From: Syntrophomonas sp.
Lineage (GTDB): Bacteria; Bacillota; Syntrophomonadia; Syntrophomonadales; Syntrophomonadaceae
Assembly: GCA_016841245.1 (NCBI GenBank)
Contig: JAENZN010000009.1
Location: 59,956-123,955, forward strand
Length of the DNA: 64,000 bases
Direction of reading: 5' to 3'
Each line of letters begins with the position of its first letter. Positions within the stretch are counted from its first letter, which is position 1. Shown piece by piece: positions 52,541 through 61,915 of this stretch. The translations under genes and the position numbers were made by a program. Below the pieces are notes generated by a model. The model worked only from the letters and a program-made list of their open reading frames with translations, searched no databases and was not told the DNA's origin.

Positions 52541-53263
52541 ACTCTCTTTCCCTCCTTAAGTTTATTCAAGTTCTCTATTTTAGTATTGTGTCCTGAAAAC
52601 AGACTATTAATCTTCAGAAATATTTTTTATACTAATAGTCACATCCTTACAGAGATCTATATTAAAATTTAACAAATGAAAGCCGAACTAGTTCGCAAAA
52701 TATTTGCCGAAAGACTATGACTTGCTAGCAAAATTTAAAGATGATCTATCGGATAAAGGAATACATTGTAGGAATATAGAAATTCAAGAAAAAAGACTTT
52801 GTGAAGGAATATGATACTGTCAAATAGATTTAGTGATAAAAAGTTAATATGATCCGAAGTTTATGAAGCAATGGAAGATATGATCAGCGCAAATGAAGAT
52901 TATCGCAGAAGTATAGACTTAAATCCATCATCGGCAGATGTGTATGATGAATAACCTTTTAACCTGAAGGGCTGCCCCTATGATAATGGTGTATCTGTAA
53001 GAATTAGATGTATTAGTCCGTATAAGGTTTGAGTAAGTGCTTTTGCAGTTATATAAGGAATACGGCCTGTTGTAATTTTTTCACAAATATAATATTGTAT
53101 GTTTATAAATGAAAACCAGGGACGGCTGGATGAAGCCGTTTTTTCCATGTTTGTCAGTAACGGTAACCACAGGTGGGAACTAGACTCCAGTAGATTTTCT
53201 CACCTTTAGACAGTTTAATAACTTAAATTCAATTCCGGTTCTACTATTGAAAGAGGTGAAATA
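52541..53263. other. Intergenic region with decayed coding traces
   Basis: About 720 nt without an intact gene. Interrupted open stretches on the plus strand occur at about 52690-52820 and 52860-52955; the latter reads SANEDYRRSIDLNPSSADVY, which resembles one TPR repeat. Stops interrupt every frame, so this is probably a decayed gene. The sequence to the right is AT-rich and should hold the promoter of the next operon. Confidence 0.35.
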
Positions 53264-53644
53264 ATGAACACATCCCCGGTTCCCGAACCTTCAAGTGAAC
53301 CCGTATCTAAACCGACTAACTACCGACCTGCTCTGGTAATATCACTTGCCCTACTGGTTTGGCTGGTGCTGGTTGCAGGAGGCTATTATGTGGGCAAACT
53401 TTACATTGATCGGTCCATGGAGGCGGTTCAGCAGAACAATGCAGTACATATGGTTACTATTGAGCAACGTATTGATTCACTGGATGCTCAGATAAGCGAA
53501 ATTAAACAGGCTATCATCAATACTGACCAAACCCTGGCTGATTCCGGGTCAACCCAGGAAAATCTGAATGAGAAAATTGAAGATCTCGATGAACAGCTCA
53601 AGGATTTAGAACGCAGCCTCAATATTCTTAAAGAAGCACCATAG
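53264..53644 (+). CDS. Small membrane protein with coiled coil
   Basis: A 126-aa protein: a Pro/Ser-rich N-terminus of 24 residues, one membrane helix (ALVISLALLVWLVLVAGGYY, near 25-46), and a coiled coil from about 58 to 122 (IEQRIDSLDAQISEIKQAII and following). This bitopic plan is common for scaffold or regulator proteins at the cell surface. GAAAGAGGTG lies 7 nt before the ATG. The phosphodiester glycosidase gene follows by 75 nt and also has an N-terminal helix and coiled coil, so the products may interact. Confidence 0.7.
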   Translation: MNTSPVPEPSSEPVSKPTNYRPALVISLALLVWLVLVAGGYYVGKLYIDRSMEAVQQNNAVHMVTIEQRIDSLDAQISEIKQAIINTDQTLADSGSTQENLNEKIEDLDEQLKDLERSLNILKEAP

Positions 53645-53719
53645 GCAATATTTTATGTGGGAAACCAGCTATCATCCGCCGGCATGCCCCTTACTGATTC
53701 GACTGAAAGAGGTATCTTT

Positions 53720-54766
53720 ATGAAATGGAAACCTTATTTGATTATTATCATCCCGATATTTTTGCTGGCACCATTTATAGGGCCGGGTTTAGCTGTTATG
53801 GACCTGGAGAATTATACAAATCAGATGTCCTTACCGGATCAGGAAATTAACCTGAATATTGAACAGTTAGAAGGGAGTGTCTCAGCCCTTTACCGTACTA
53901 CCGTAACCGTCAGTGAATCGGCAGTGGAACTTGAAAAGGAGTTTCGTGACCAGGAACAAGCTCTGGAAGAATTAGCAAATATCAGTGAAAGTCATAAGGA
54001 GATGTCAGATCAGCTTTACGAAGAACGGATTCTTTCTATGCTGGGTCCGCCTATCGATTCTTATAATTCAGACAAGGTGAATATCAAGGTATTTAAGCTG
54101 GACGAAATGGGCTACCGTGGATACATAGCTAAAGTTAAACTGTTCGATCCGGGAGCAGTCAAAGTAGTCGTGGGTCAGGACAAGTTAGGTTCCACAGAGA
54201 CAACGAGCAGTGCAGTCAGCAGGACCGGAGCCATTTTAGGAGTAAATGGAGGGGGCTTTTATTCTTCAGGCAATAAGCTTCTCCCCCTCGGCAATACCGT
54301 GGTGGACGGAGAATTTGTCAACGGGTTTCATCCCTCCGATGGAGATCTATTCTTTGCTGGAATCAGCCGGAACGGCGATTTAATCGGTGGTAAATTCTAT
54401 GATGAAGAAAGCTTAGCCCGCCTTAATCCTCAACAGGGGGTCAGCTTCCTTCCCGTTCTGATCAAAGGTGGTCAGCCCCAGGCTGTGCCCAAAGAATGGG
54501 AAACCACCAAGCAACCTCGAACCATTATCGGCGAGTATGCTAACGGTGACTTTATCTTGATCGTGGTGGACGGTCGCCAGTCAGATTGGAGTTCAGGCGT
54601 AACCCTGGAGAGGCTCCAATACAAGCTTGCCGAGCTGGGAGTTAAGGAAGGATACAACCTGGATGGCGGTGGCTCCAGCACTATGGTTTTTAAGGGCAAA
54701 GTATTAAATCGTCCTTCTGACGGAACCCAGCGGGCAGTTTCTAATAATATTGTAATACTGCCATGA
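53720..54766 (+). CDS. Exported phosphodiester glycosidase family (NAGPA/DUF2233) protein
   Basis: A 348-aa protein with an N-terminal signal anchor (PYLIIIIPIFLLAPFIGPGL), a coiled-coil stretch at about 40-105 (VELEKEFRDQEQALEELANI), and a phosphodiester glycosidase domain. Key segments are GVNGGGFYSSG, FLPVLIKGG, VVDGRQSDWSSGVTLERLQY and GYNLDGGGSSTMVFKG, the hallmark of the NAGPA/exopolysaccharide family. It probably trims phosphodiester-linked sugars in wall polymers outside the cell. ATG 53720 has GAAAGAGG upstream; the track-length start 63 nt earlier lacks one. It follows the coiled-coil membrane gene and likely shares its transcript. Confidence 0.85.
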   Translation: MKWKPYLIIIIPIFLLAPFIGPGLAVMDLENYTNQMSLPDQEINLNIEQLEGSVSALYRTTVTVSESAVELEKEFRDQEQALEELANISESHKEMSDQLYEERILSMLGPPIDSYNSDKVNIKVFKLDEMGYRGYIAKVKLFDPGAVKVVVGQDKLGSTETTSSAVSRTGAILGVNGGGFYSSGNKLLPLGNTVVDGEFVNGFHPSDGDLFFAGISRNGDLIGGKFYDEESLARLNPQQGVSFLPVLIKGGQPQAVPKEWETTKQPRTIIGEYANGDFILIVVDGRQSDWSSGVTLERLQYKLAELGVKEGYNLDGGGSSTMVFKGKVLNRPSDGTQRAVSNNIVILP

Positions 54767-54934
54767 GAAAGGCCAGGAAGGTTTGAAGTAAACCCCTGGC
54801 ATACTAAATCAAGTATGTGATAAGTACGGTCAAATTGCCCGGTGAATTTTGTTAACTGAGAAATTAGCGCCTATAATGTTAGAGTAAAAAGCATCGAACA
54901 TTACCGAGCAGAATTTATAGAAAGAGGGTATTCT

Positions 54935-55387
54935 ATGATTAAGAAAATAATGGTAGCCTATGATGGTAGCTATGAAGCCAATCAAGCCATGAATATGGCT
55001 GTGGATATAGCCAAAGGCCTCTATGCTGATATTTTCCTGGTAACAGTATTTAATCCGTTTAGTATTTTTGAGAGTTTTGAAACTACGGACCCGAACGCCG
55101 TGAATACTCTCATGGCCAAGGATCGTAAGAAGCTGAATGACATTATTATCCAAGCGGTAAAAAAAGCTGAAGACCAGGGCATAAAGGTGCAAAGCAAAGT
55201 AATAGAAGATAAGCCCGGTCTAGCTATGATCGGACCAAATCTGGTTAATTTCGCTGGGTTATTGGATATTGACTTGATAATAATGGGAAGACGTAATGTA
55301 AGCGCTATAAATCGCTTGTTTCTTGGGAGTGTTTCCAATTATGTAATACAAGCTGCCAAGTGTGCAGTCATGTTTGTAAAAGAATAG
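54935..55387 (+). CDS. Universal stress protein (UspA family)
   Basis: A 150-aa UspA-fold protein of normal length. The N-terminal strand is KKIMVAYDGSYEANQAMNMA; the C-terminal nucleotide-binding region reads IIMGRRNVSAINRLFLGSVS followed by AAKCAVMFV. The ATP-binding G-x2-G-x9-G-S motif is nearly intact: the second Gly is Asn (GRRN) while the GSVS end is normal. It could bind ATP weakly or not at all. AGAGGG lies about 10 nt before the ATG. Monocistronic. Confidence 0.9.
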   Translation: MIKKIMVAYDGSYEANQAMNMAVDIAKGLYADIFLVTVFNPFSIFESFETTDPNAVNTLMAKDRKKLNDIIIQAVKKAEDQGIKVQSKVIEDKPGLAMIGPNLVNFAGLLDIDLIIMGRRNVSAINRLFLGSVSNYVIQAAKCAVMFVKE

Positions 55388-55394
55388 AAATAAG

Positions 55395-55904
55395 GCTCAG
55401 GCCTGACCCAATTCTTCCTGCAATTTTCTCCGCCAGTAATAAAAGCGGTTTTCTTTGATGGATTGCTCTTTACACCATGCGGCTATGCTTTTGCCACTGA
55501 CTCATATTCTTCCAAACGCTGTTCCCACAGGCTGGCCAAATCGTTTTCGAGCATTCCTGAACACCTCCAGCTCTTAGTTCCAGGATGCCTAAAACGTTCA
55601 ATGATATCAAATTCGTCAAGCAACTCCTGCAACGTATAGTTCTTGAAAAGCCCTTTGGAATCCATGGCTTTCTTGATATAGGACATATGTATCAACGCAA
55701 ATATGAAGAGATGGATGTAGTATAATAGTCCAAGAACCCGTTTTCCACTCGCCGCATGGCTTGCTTGCGGAAAAAATCCATCTTGCCCTGTTCACCGATA
55801 CCAGCAAACAGTTCACTTATACGCTGAGAAGACATACTCTTGCCATGACGATGCTCATGAGTCCGACTCCATTTGTGAAAGCGATACATATTTTCCATAA
55901 CCAA
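55395..55904 (-). mobile_element. Wreckage of two transposases (IS1634-like and IS66 TnpA)
   Basis: Read on the minus strand. At 55904-55692 a frame gives ENMYRFHKWSRTHEHRHGKS and MDFFRKQAMRRVENG...SISSY, an internal piece of an IS1634/IS4-type DDE transposase. A short deletion joins it to that protein's C-terminus (SYIKKAMDSKGLFKNYTLQE, LLDEFDIIERF), which runs into LENDLASLWEQRLEEYES, the start of an IS66 TnpA. One frameshift later the TnpA continues as AAWCKEQSIKENRFYYWRRK and ends with EELGQA. So two different elements were fused by deletions. None is functional. The TnpA end coincides with the TCAGGCCTGA palindrome shared with 61813-61885. Confidence 0.75.
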
Positions 55905-56056
55905 GTAATAAGCAAAAATGGATGGGATTCTTATTCTATAGAAGTACGTATGAAGCGTTTATGTCGTGCTAAAATTCCATTTGACCTTTATTTGCTATGA
56001 TTGTTATAATAATTTTGCAGTTATATGCCTGGGCTTCGATGAACGGTGGGTGATTT

Positions 56057-57016
56057 GTGGACAGGGTACTGGGTATTTACTCTTTCATATCGGCAATTGC
56101 AGCGGTTTTTTTCGTTTTCGTGATTAGCATCCTCAACGTGTATATATTTACACGACGTAAAAAAACCGGCGTTACTATATTCGCAAACACAATTTCAGTC
56201 TTTGTGCTGTTGAGCGTTATTTTTTATGCAATCAGCAGCGCCGTATATGTGTTACCCATGTCAAATTTGTATATCACTCTATCCCGTGTTTTTATCCTGT
56301 TCGCTGCTGTAGGATTATTAACTCTCGCAGTTATTTTTATTGCGGCGAAGAAAACACGTGGCATTTTAGCTTTTTCTCATAACATTCCGAACACATTAAA
56401 GAATATCGACGACATTGTGTTTATCTTTGACCACGACGGCAAAGTGACATACATAAATTATAAAGACAAGCTATATGAGCTGCTCGGTCAGAATGACAAC
56501 CTTGCCATGCTTTGTGAGAGCGTATTTGACCGTTGCGGCGTTACGCTCGATGATAAAATAAATGTAGAGAACACATTGGACACCTTTGAGCTGCCCTTGC
56601 ATTTTGAAGAACTTAAACGAGACGCTTTGTTAACCATTTCGCCTATACTCCCAGGCAGCGATTCGGGCTTTATAGGGGTGCTGCGCGACGTAACCCAAAT
56701 AAGCGAAAGCCGACGTGAGCTCTTGCGGCAAAATAAGGAACTGCAAAAGGCAAATGTCCTTTTGTCGGAATATATAGAAACAAAGGCAGAGCTTGAAGCG
56801 GAAAACAAACGCCTGTCAATCATCAAGGAGATTAAAGCGACCTTGATTTCAGATATTGAATCCGCTTTAATGAAGCTTCGGACAATCAATTCTGAACTGT
56901 ATGATAATAACTCGCGCAAGGCTGAAATGAAAAGATTTGCCGTAAATCTGCGTGAAATATATAAGACGGTGCGACAGGTTGTCAGCCGTATTAACGGAGG
57001 TGTACTAACCAAATGA
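56057..57016 (+). CDS. Membrane PAS-domain sensor lacking a kinase domain
   Basis: A 319-aa protein with three membrane helices in the first 115 residues (near 8-30, 41-66, 77-95), a PAS-like domain (VFIFDHDGKVTYINYKDKLY ... GFIGVLRDVTQIS at about 125-222) and a long coiled coil to the end. The domain order matches the N-terminal part of the convergent histidine kinase at 57658-59361 (SRRELLRQNKELQKAN against EQRRELEEINKELSGA), but there is no His box and no ATPase domain. The GTG start overlaps nothing; the stop overlaps the response regulator start (ATGA), so the two are coupled. It may be a degenerated kinase that now tunes the real one. Confidence 0.75.
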   Translation: MDRVLGIYSFISAIAAVFFVFVISILNVYIFTRRKKTGVTIFANTISVFVLLSVIFYAISSAVYVLPMSNLYITLSRVFILFAAVGLLTLAVIFIAAKKTRGILAFSHNIPNTLKNIDDIVFIFDHDGKVTYINYKDKLYELLGQNDNLAMLCESVFDRCGVTLDDKINVENTLDTFELPLHFEELKRDALLTISPILPGSDSGFIGVLRDVTQISESRRELLRQNKELQKANVLLSEYIETKAELEAENKRLSIIKEIKATLISDIESALMKLRTINSELYDNNSRKAEMKRFAVNLREIYKTVRQVVSRINGGVLTK

Positions 57017-57654
57017 TTCGCATACTGCTTGCTGATGACCACACCCTGTTTCGCTCTATGCTTGAAGAAATGCTGATGCGAGAAGATAAACTGACTGTCG
57101 TTGCCTCCTGCTCCGACGGCGAGGAAGTAATAAGTTGCTGCCGCAGCAGCTTGCCTGATATTGCTTTATTGGACATTGGAATGCCCGGTATCGGCGGTAT
57201 AAAGGCGCTTGAAGCAATTAAAGAAAACTGCCCTCAAACGAAGGTGGCTATGCTGACCACCTTTGAGGACAGTGAAAATATAAAGAAGGCCTTGCTTTGG
57301 GGCGCTGATGGGTATCTGATTAAGGATATGGAACCTGAAATCCTTGTCATGAGTATAAAATGCATCAATGCGGGAATGGTGATGTTTCACCGTGAGGCAT
57401 ATAATCTTATAAAAACGGCTGTTTCCGCCGAGTCACAGGACAATCAGGTACGCATCGGAAAAATGGTCTTTGACGGTGTTGAGATTAACATCATGCGCCT
57501 TATCGTACAGGGCAAATCAAATAAGGATATCGGCGCGGCGCTCAGTTACAGTGAAGGAACAATAAAAAATAAGATCTCTAAAATTTTGGCAAACGCGGGA
57601 TTAACCGACCGGGTTGAATTATCTGTGTTTGCAATAAACAACGGTATTGTATGA
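57013..57654 (+). CDS. NarL/LuxR-family response regulator
   Basis: A 213-aa two-domain regulator. The receiver has ILLADDHTLFR, the phospho-acceptor Asp in ALLDIGMPGIGG (about residue 54) and a conserved Lys in YLIKDMEPE. The C-terminal helix-turn-helix is MRLIVQGKSNKDIGAALSYS, EGTIKNKISKIL. It starts inside the stop of the PAS sensor gene. The histidine kinase on the opposite strand ends 3 nt after it and is of the matching HisKA_3 class, so it is the probable partner. Confidence 0.9.
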   Translation: MIRILLADDHTLFRSMLEEMLMREDKLTVVASCSDGEEVISCCRSSLPDIALLDIGMPGIGGIKALEAIKENCPQTKVAMLTTFEDSENIKKALLWGADGYLIKDMEPEILVMSIKCINAGMVMFHREAYNLIKTAVSAESQDNQVRIGKMVFDGVEINIMRLIVQGKSNKDIGAALSYSEGTIKNKISKILANAGLTDRVELSVFAINNGIV

Positions 57655-57657
57655 TTT

Positions 57658-59361
57658 TTATGTATCCCTTGGCAGCTTGGCGTGAACAGTAAATCCCGAC
57701 TCTCCGTCGCTTGTGAACTCCACAAGCCCGGAGAGGTTTTTTATTTCCGTTTCTATGCCGGAGAGCCCGTAATTTTTAATAATATCAAAGCAACCTATGC
57801 CGTCGTCTACCGCATAGATATCAATTTCGGCAGGCAAAAACCGCAAAATGAGATAAATGTTATTCGCCTGTCCATGACGGATAGCGTTTGTGACTGCTTC
57901 TCTGCATAATTGATACACTACGCGGTATTTCTTAGGAGAAAGAAGATATTCCCGTCCGTGGATCTTAATATCAACATGAATACTTTCGTTTTTCAGGTGC
58001 TCTAAATCACTTTTTATCGTATCAAAAGTCGCCCCCGCCGCCTTTCCGTCAAGTGCGTTATTTAATTCCGTTAAGCTGTTTTGTAATATTTCCTCAATCT
58101 GGCAAATCTTTCTTGAAGCGTCATCTCCTTCAAGGGTAGAGGCAAGCTCCGCTGTGCCTATAGCGACGGTCAGGTTATGACCTAAAATATCGTGGACATT
58201 TTGTGCAGTCTGGGTTTTTATTTTTGCGTCATTTAGCTTTTTTACAGCCTTTGCAGCACCGGAAAGCTCTTTGTTGATTTCCTCAAGCTCCCGCCTCTGT
58301 TCTGTCAAAAGTGTACGATTTTGAATGATATCGGTTTTGTCACCGAAGCATAGAAGCATTCCACCGTTATCCTGACGTTGTGTCGTAACGCCAATCCACC
58401 GTCCGTCGTTTAACAGGATATCCACAGCCCCTTCGCTTTTACCGTATTTCATAAGTGCCAAAGCTGATTTTTTGTCAAACAGCTTGGAGTTTTCAATCAA
58501 TGCGGTCAGTGTCGGCGGCTTTTCAGGACATGACAGCATGGAATAGAATGTGCTGTTTGCGCCGTAAAGACGTAGATGTTCATCGCAAAAAACAATCCCC
58601 TGGGGCAGCGTTTCATACAGACGGACAAAGGAAATGGGCGACAAGTCAAAAAAGCGGTATTTCAAAGTCGGAATTGCAAAAAGCATGAGCGAAAATGAAG
58701 CGGCAAGTGGAGAAGCATCAAACACCGGAAAGGGGAAAATCCACGACAGCAGGTCGAGCTTAAAAAGAATGTAATACATATTCCATAGCATGGGAAGCAG
58801 TACCACAAGAGAAAAAATTCTGCCGAGACTGCGCTTTTTATGAAATTGCGGTTGCTTCGTGTACCCCAATGAAAGAATCACAATACCTGTTATCAGGTAG
58901 ATATATTGAATACTATGAGCGATGAAAAAGCTGATCCCAAACCTGTCGCGATATATATCAAAATATGTATAAAAGGACATGTGAAGCGGGTTTGTCGCAA
59001 GTGTGATAAAAGCCACAGCCGGGGCAATCGAAATGAGCATAACAAATTTCTTTGGCGGCAGAACGCCTTTTCGGTAAATGTACCCAAACACAATAAGGCA
59101 TATTCCCATACAGTCAATGGCAAAATACTGCATTACAACAAATAGCCATCGCAGCTCAATTACGGGAGAAACAGTTTTTAAAATTTTCGCAATGATCCAA
59201 AGAGCAATCGTTCCCACGGTGGCAAGATATGCGTATAGAAACACTGTTTTTCTGGCTCTGGAAAAAACATATGCGGTAAATGATACCAATAATATCAGCG
59301 TCAAAAAATGAGACAGCAGTATCGTGTTAAATTCAACAGCAAGCTTATCGGATATTTCCAC
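57658..59361 (-). CDS. HisKA_3-type sensor histidine kinase with 7TM N-terminus
   Basis: A 567-aa kinase. The N-terminal 230 residues contain about seven membrane helices, the plan of the His_kin_N/7TM sensor group. A PAS-like domain follows (LPQGIVFCDEHLRLYGANST), then a coiled coil and a HisKA_3 dimerisation helix with the phospho-acceptor His in QNVHDILGHNLT (about residue 390). The ATPase part has LCREAVTNAIRHGQA and AVDDGIGC. GTG 59361 is preferred because GAGGGGGGTG lies before it; the open frame extends 19 codons further. It faces the response regulator tail-to-tail and is of the class that phosphorylates NarL-type regulators. Confidence 0.85.
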   Translation of the reverse strand: MEISDKLAVEFNTILLSHFLTLILLVSFTAYVFSRARKTVFLYAYLATVGTIALWIIAKILKTVSPVIELRWLFVVMQYFAIDCMGICLIVFGYIYRKGVLPPKKFVMLISIAPAVAFITLATNPLHMSFYTYFDIYRDRFGISFFIAHSIQYIYLITGIVILSLGYTKQPQFHKKRSLGRIFSLVVLLPMLWNMYYILFKLDLLSWIFPFPVFDASPLAASFSLMLFAIPTLKYRFFDLSPISFVRLYETLPQGIVFCDEHLRLYGANSTFYSMLSCPEKPPTLTALIENSKLFDKKSALALMKYGKSEGAVDILLNDGRWIGVTTQRQDNGGMLLCFGDKTDIIQNRTLLTEQRRELEEINKELSGAAKAVKKLNDAKIKTQTAQNVHDILGHNLTVAIGTAELASTLEGDDASRKICQIEEILQNSLTELNNALDGKAAGATFDTIKSDLEHLKNESIHVDIKIHGREYLLSPKKYRVVYQLCREAVTNAIRHGQANNIYLILRFLPAEIDIYAVDDGIGCFDIIKNYGLSGIETEIKNLSGLVEFTSDGESGFTVHAKLPRDT

Positions 59362-59615
59362 AACACCACCCCCCTCATCGTTTTGGCTTTTAAAATCCAT
59401 TATAGTACTTACATGCAAGAAAGAAAACTTATTATATCCTGTCGTAGGTCATGAATTTGTCTTCTACGGGTCATTTTTTTATGACCTTGCCCGCAAAATG
59501 AGTGACCAAAGAAGTGACGGTGGTTACTTGCTCAGATAGAGCAGGCGGTGATATCCTTACTTTGTTAGTATGTTAGCTAAATTTTTTGAAAAACATTCAC
59601 GAAAGGGAGAGAGGA

Positions 59616-60596
59616 ATGAAAAAAGTATTTACAGCAGCAGTTATCATTTGTCTTGTTTTTGTAAGCACAGCGTGTTCCGGCGGAGAAAACCCAAAAACGT
59701 CGGAAGACGGGAATCCATCTGTATCCGATGCAGCTGGCAGCCTTTTTGATTCACTCGGGGCAAACCCTGCCGAAAATGATTCTGGAGCGCAGAATCAGGG
59801 AGCACCGGCAAATTCCGGACTTGTAAGCTGCGGTCAGATATTCAGCACCGGCGGCCTAAGCTACAATATTATCGGTCTAAGGACGGAATCCTTTGAAGAC
59901 GGTGAGATTCTTTTGATAAAAATGGAGATTCGAAATGACGGCGCTGAAAACAAAAACTATGAAACACTTTCCACATTGGAGCTTTATGATGAGAAGGGTG
60001 ATCTGTGCGACAACGAAGTATTTGCCCGTGTGGAATCGGGATTACACGGCAACATACTTCCCGGCGGTAGATTAGTAGGTGAAGTCGCTTTCAACATAAC
60101 AGATAGAGCAGGCGGGGATTACGCACTTCATATAGGTGAGTTTTACGAGTATTCTCCTGCAATCGCAATCAAAGAAAGTGATGTCGGCATGACCTTCGCA
60201 GAGCAGTTTGGAAAAACTACACCTGATGTCACATACAGCGATTTTCTTGAATCCGATGAGCTTACAATAAAAATAAACGATACATCCACCGTTGTTGATA
60301 ACGATGGACAAAAACTGCTGCTTATTGATATATCGGTCACCAATAACGGAAGCGAAAGTACAGACTTATTTGACGGATTATACTTAGACGGAGTTTATGC
60401 AACAAGCGGAAGCAAATTAAACAGAAGTCTTGGAAGGTATTGGGACTACTTAAATTATGCAATCGAACCGGGAGACACAAAGGACGGCGTATTGGCGTAT
60501 AAAATTGATGATGATGATACCGTGTTTTATATGATTGTAGCGCCGGATTCAAGTAATTACAGCCAGAAGTATACTCTTGGATTTTCGGCTGAATAA
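59616..60596 (+). CDS. Lipoprotein with two DUF4352/DUF5067-like immunoglobulin domains
   Basis: A 326-aa lipoprotein. The signal peptide ends in a lipobox (VSTACSGG), so the Cys is lipidated. A Ser/Asn/Gly-rich linker leads to two beta-sandwich halves, each with a D-x-x-(V)-LI-x-(I/V)-x-(I/V)-(R/T)NNG-type strand (ILLIKMEIRNDGAENKN; LLLIDISVTNNGSESTD), as in the DUF4352/DUF5067 surface proteins. GGGAGAGAGG precedes ATG 59616. It is the first of two lipoprotein genes 15 nt apart, likely one operon, next to the two-component genes, which may regulate it. Confidence 0.8.
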   Translation: MKKVFTAAVIICLVFVSTACSGGENPKTSEDGNPSVSDAAGSLFDSLGANPAENDSGAQNQGAPANSGLVSCGQIFSTGGLSYNIIGLRTESFEDGEILLIKMEIRNDGAENKNYETLSTLELYDEKGDLCDNEVFARVESGLHGNILPGGRLVGEVAFNITDRAGGDYALHIGEFYEYSPAIAIKESDVGMTFAEQFGKTTPDVTYSDFLESDELTIKINDTSTVVDNDGQKLLLIDISVTNNGSESTDLFDGLYLDGVYATSGSKLNRSLGRYWDYLNYAIEPGDTKDGVLAYKIDDDDTVFYMIVAPDSSNYSQKYTLGFSAE

Positions 60597-60611
60597 AGAA
60601 GGAGTGTGTAT

Positions 60612-61415
60612 ATGAAAAAGTCAGTAATTTCTATATTAGTATTAATCCTTTTAATGCTGGCAGTCGCAGGCTGCGGAGAAACAGGTACTACGAGTGAGCC
60701 GGGATTCGTGAGCAGCACTCAAAATGGAAGTGAAACACCTACAGAAAATACACCGGACTTCACGCAGGAAGATTCAGACGGCGTATTTAAACATGGTGTG
60801 ATTGAAATGGAATACTCTATGTTTGGTATGAAAGCATCATCAGTAACCTATTACCGTGGAGAAGATTATCGCACAGTAATAGAAGCGGATACAACCGACA
60901 CGCCCACAATCATGATTTATTTAAAAAACGAAGATGCGACTTACCGCTTTAACGAAGGAACAAGCAAAGGTGATAAGATTCTTGGCACACTTGACGACGA
61001 CATGGATTTTCTTCAAGAAGGCGTATCGCTTTACACCGCTGTATTAGAAGCGAAATCAGTGGGCGAGCCTATAACGATAACCGATGAAACGCTCGATGGC
61101 GAACCGGTAAAGTATATTCACGGCACTTATACGGATGAGGAAGAGGGCGAATCGGCAATCGTTGAAATGTGGTATTCAGAGAAATACCGTTTACCATTAA
61201 AATACGAAATCACATCAGCCGGTATGTCGGTAATGGCCCTGACCGTAACGGACATCAGGGTTGACAATTCCCTTGCAAATGATTTGTTTATACCGCCTTC
61301 TGATATTGAATTTGTTGAGTTCGATCCATGCAGCTATATAGATAATTTTCTAGACTTTGATTATTCATCCATTGACGAGGATCGGGATATGTCAGATTTC
61401 GGCGATGTAGATTAA
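60612..61415 (+). CDS. Lipoprotein with LolA-like outer-layer domain
   Basis: A 267-aa lipoprotein. Lipobox LAVAGCGE follows a 20-residue signal. The mature protein is a curved beta sheet of the outer-membrane-lipoprotein-sorting (LolA-like) fold, as common in Gram-positive lipoproteins: MEYSMFGMKASSVTYYRGED, TIMIYLKNEDATYRFNEG, VEMWYSEKYRLPLKYEI. The tail is a low-complexity Asp/Ser/Tyr segment. AAGGAG lies 7 nt before ATG 60612, which is preferred over the codon at 60606. It is downstream of the other lipoprotein by 15 nt. Confidence 0.75.
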   Translation: MKKSVISILVLILLMLAVAGCGETGTTSEPGFVSSTQNGSETPTENTPDFTQEDSDGVFKHGVIEMEYSMFGMKASSVTYYRGEDYRTVIEADTTDTPTIMIYLKNEDATYRFNEGTSKGDKILGTLDDDMDFLQEGVSLYTAVLEAKSVGEPITITDETLDGEPVKYIHGTYTDEEEGESAIVEMWYSEKYRLPLKYEITSAGMSVMALTVTDIRVDNSLANDLFIPPSDIEFVEFDPCSYIDNFLDFDYSSIDEDRDMSDFGDVD

Positions 61416-61435
61416 CAAAAAAAGAAGTCTTTAAC

Positions 61436-61564
61436 ATGAAAAAACTACTATCAATGATGCTTGCGGCAATGCTTTTAGCCGCAATGCTCATTCAACCGGT
61501 AATGGCATTAAGCGAAACGGGCTCTATTGTCAGCGCAGGCTTTAATACCACTTATGAAATCTAA
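61436..61564 (+). pseudogene. Truncated secreted-protein gene (42-aa signal-peptide ORF)
   Basis: The frame starts with a textbook signal peptide (MKKLLSMMLAAMLLAAMLIQ, then PVMA) followed by only about 18 residues before TAA. It begins 21 nt after the lipoprotein gene. Downstream, another frame at about 61595-61800 reads DFVGTGGS, a stop, then EIEMAHIMDNVRSEGKYYHP to a stop, probably remaining pieces of the same or a second gene. I read the region as a decayed exported protein. A functional short secreted peptide cannot be ruled out. Confidence 0.5.
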
Positions 61565-61812
61565 AAATGACGGCAGTCTTTGAGGTTGCGGTAAAGATTT
61601 TGTAGGTACAGGTGGCAGCTGAGATGCGCCAGAGATTGAAATGGCCCATATTATGGACAATGTAAGGAGTGAGGGTAAATACTATCACCCGGCAGCCAAT
61701 AATATGATTGATTTACTTTCAAAAAGGGAATCATCCTTAATGCAATTGGAATCGCTTATCGCTAATGCCAGGTGGGCTCAAATGCTAAACTGCAACTTAT
61801 AGCATTAAGAAA

Positions 61813-61885
61813 ATTGGGTCAGGCCTGACAAATGACATTAGCTAGTTAATACACGTCTAATGTCACTTGTCAGGCCTGACCCAAT
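61813..61885. repeat. Inverted repeat with 28-bp arms around TCAGGCCTGA
   Basis: The arm at 61813-61840 (ATTGGGTCAGGCCTGACAAA and following) matches the reverse complement of 61858-61885 with one mismatch; the loop is 17 nt. Each arm contains the perfect 12-bp palindrome GTCAGGCCTGAC. A half copy (CTCAGGCCTGACCCAATT) occurs at 55397-55414 at the edge of the transposase wreckage. It is a REP-type dispersed element or the end of a mobile element. Confidence 0.7.
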
Positions 61886-61915
61886 CTACCAATTCTTCCT
61901 ATTGTTTGCTTAAAA

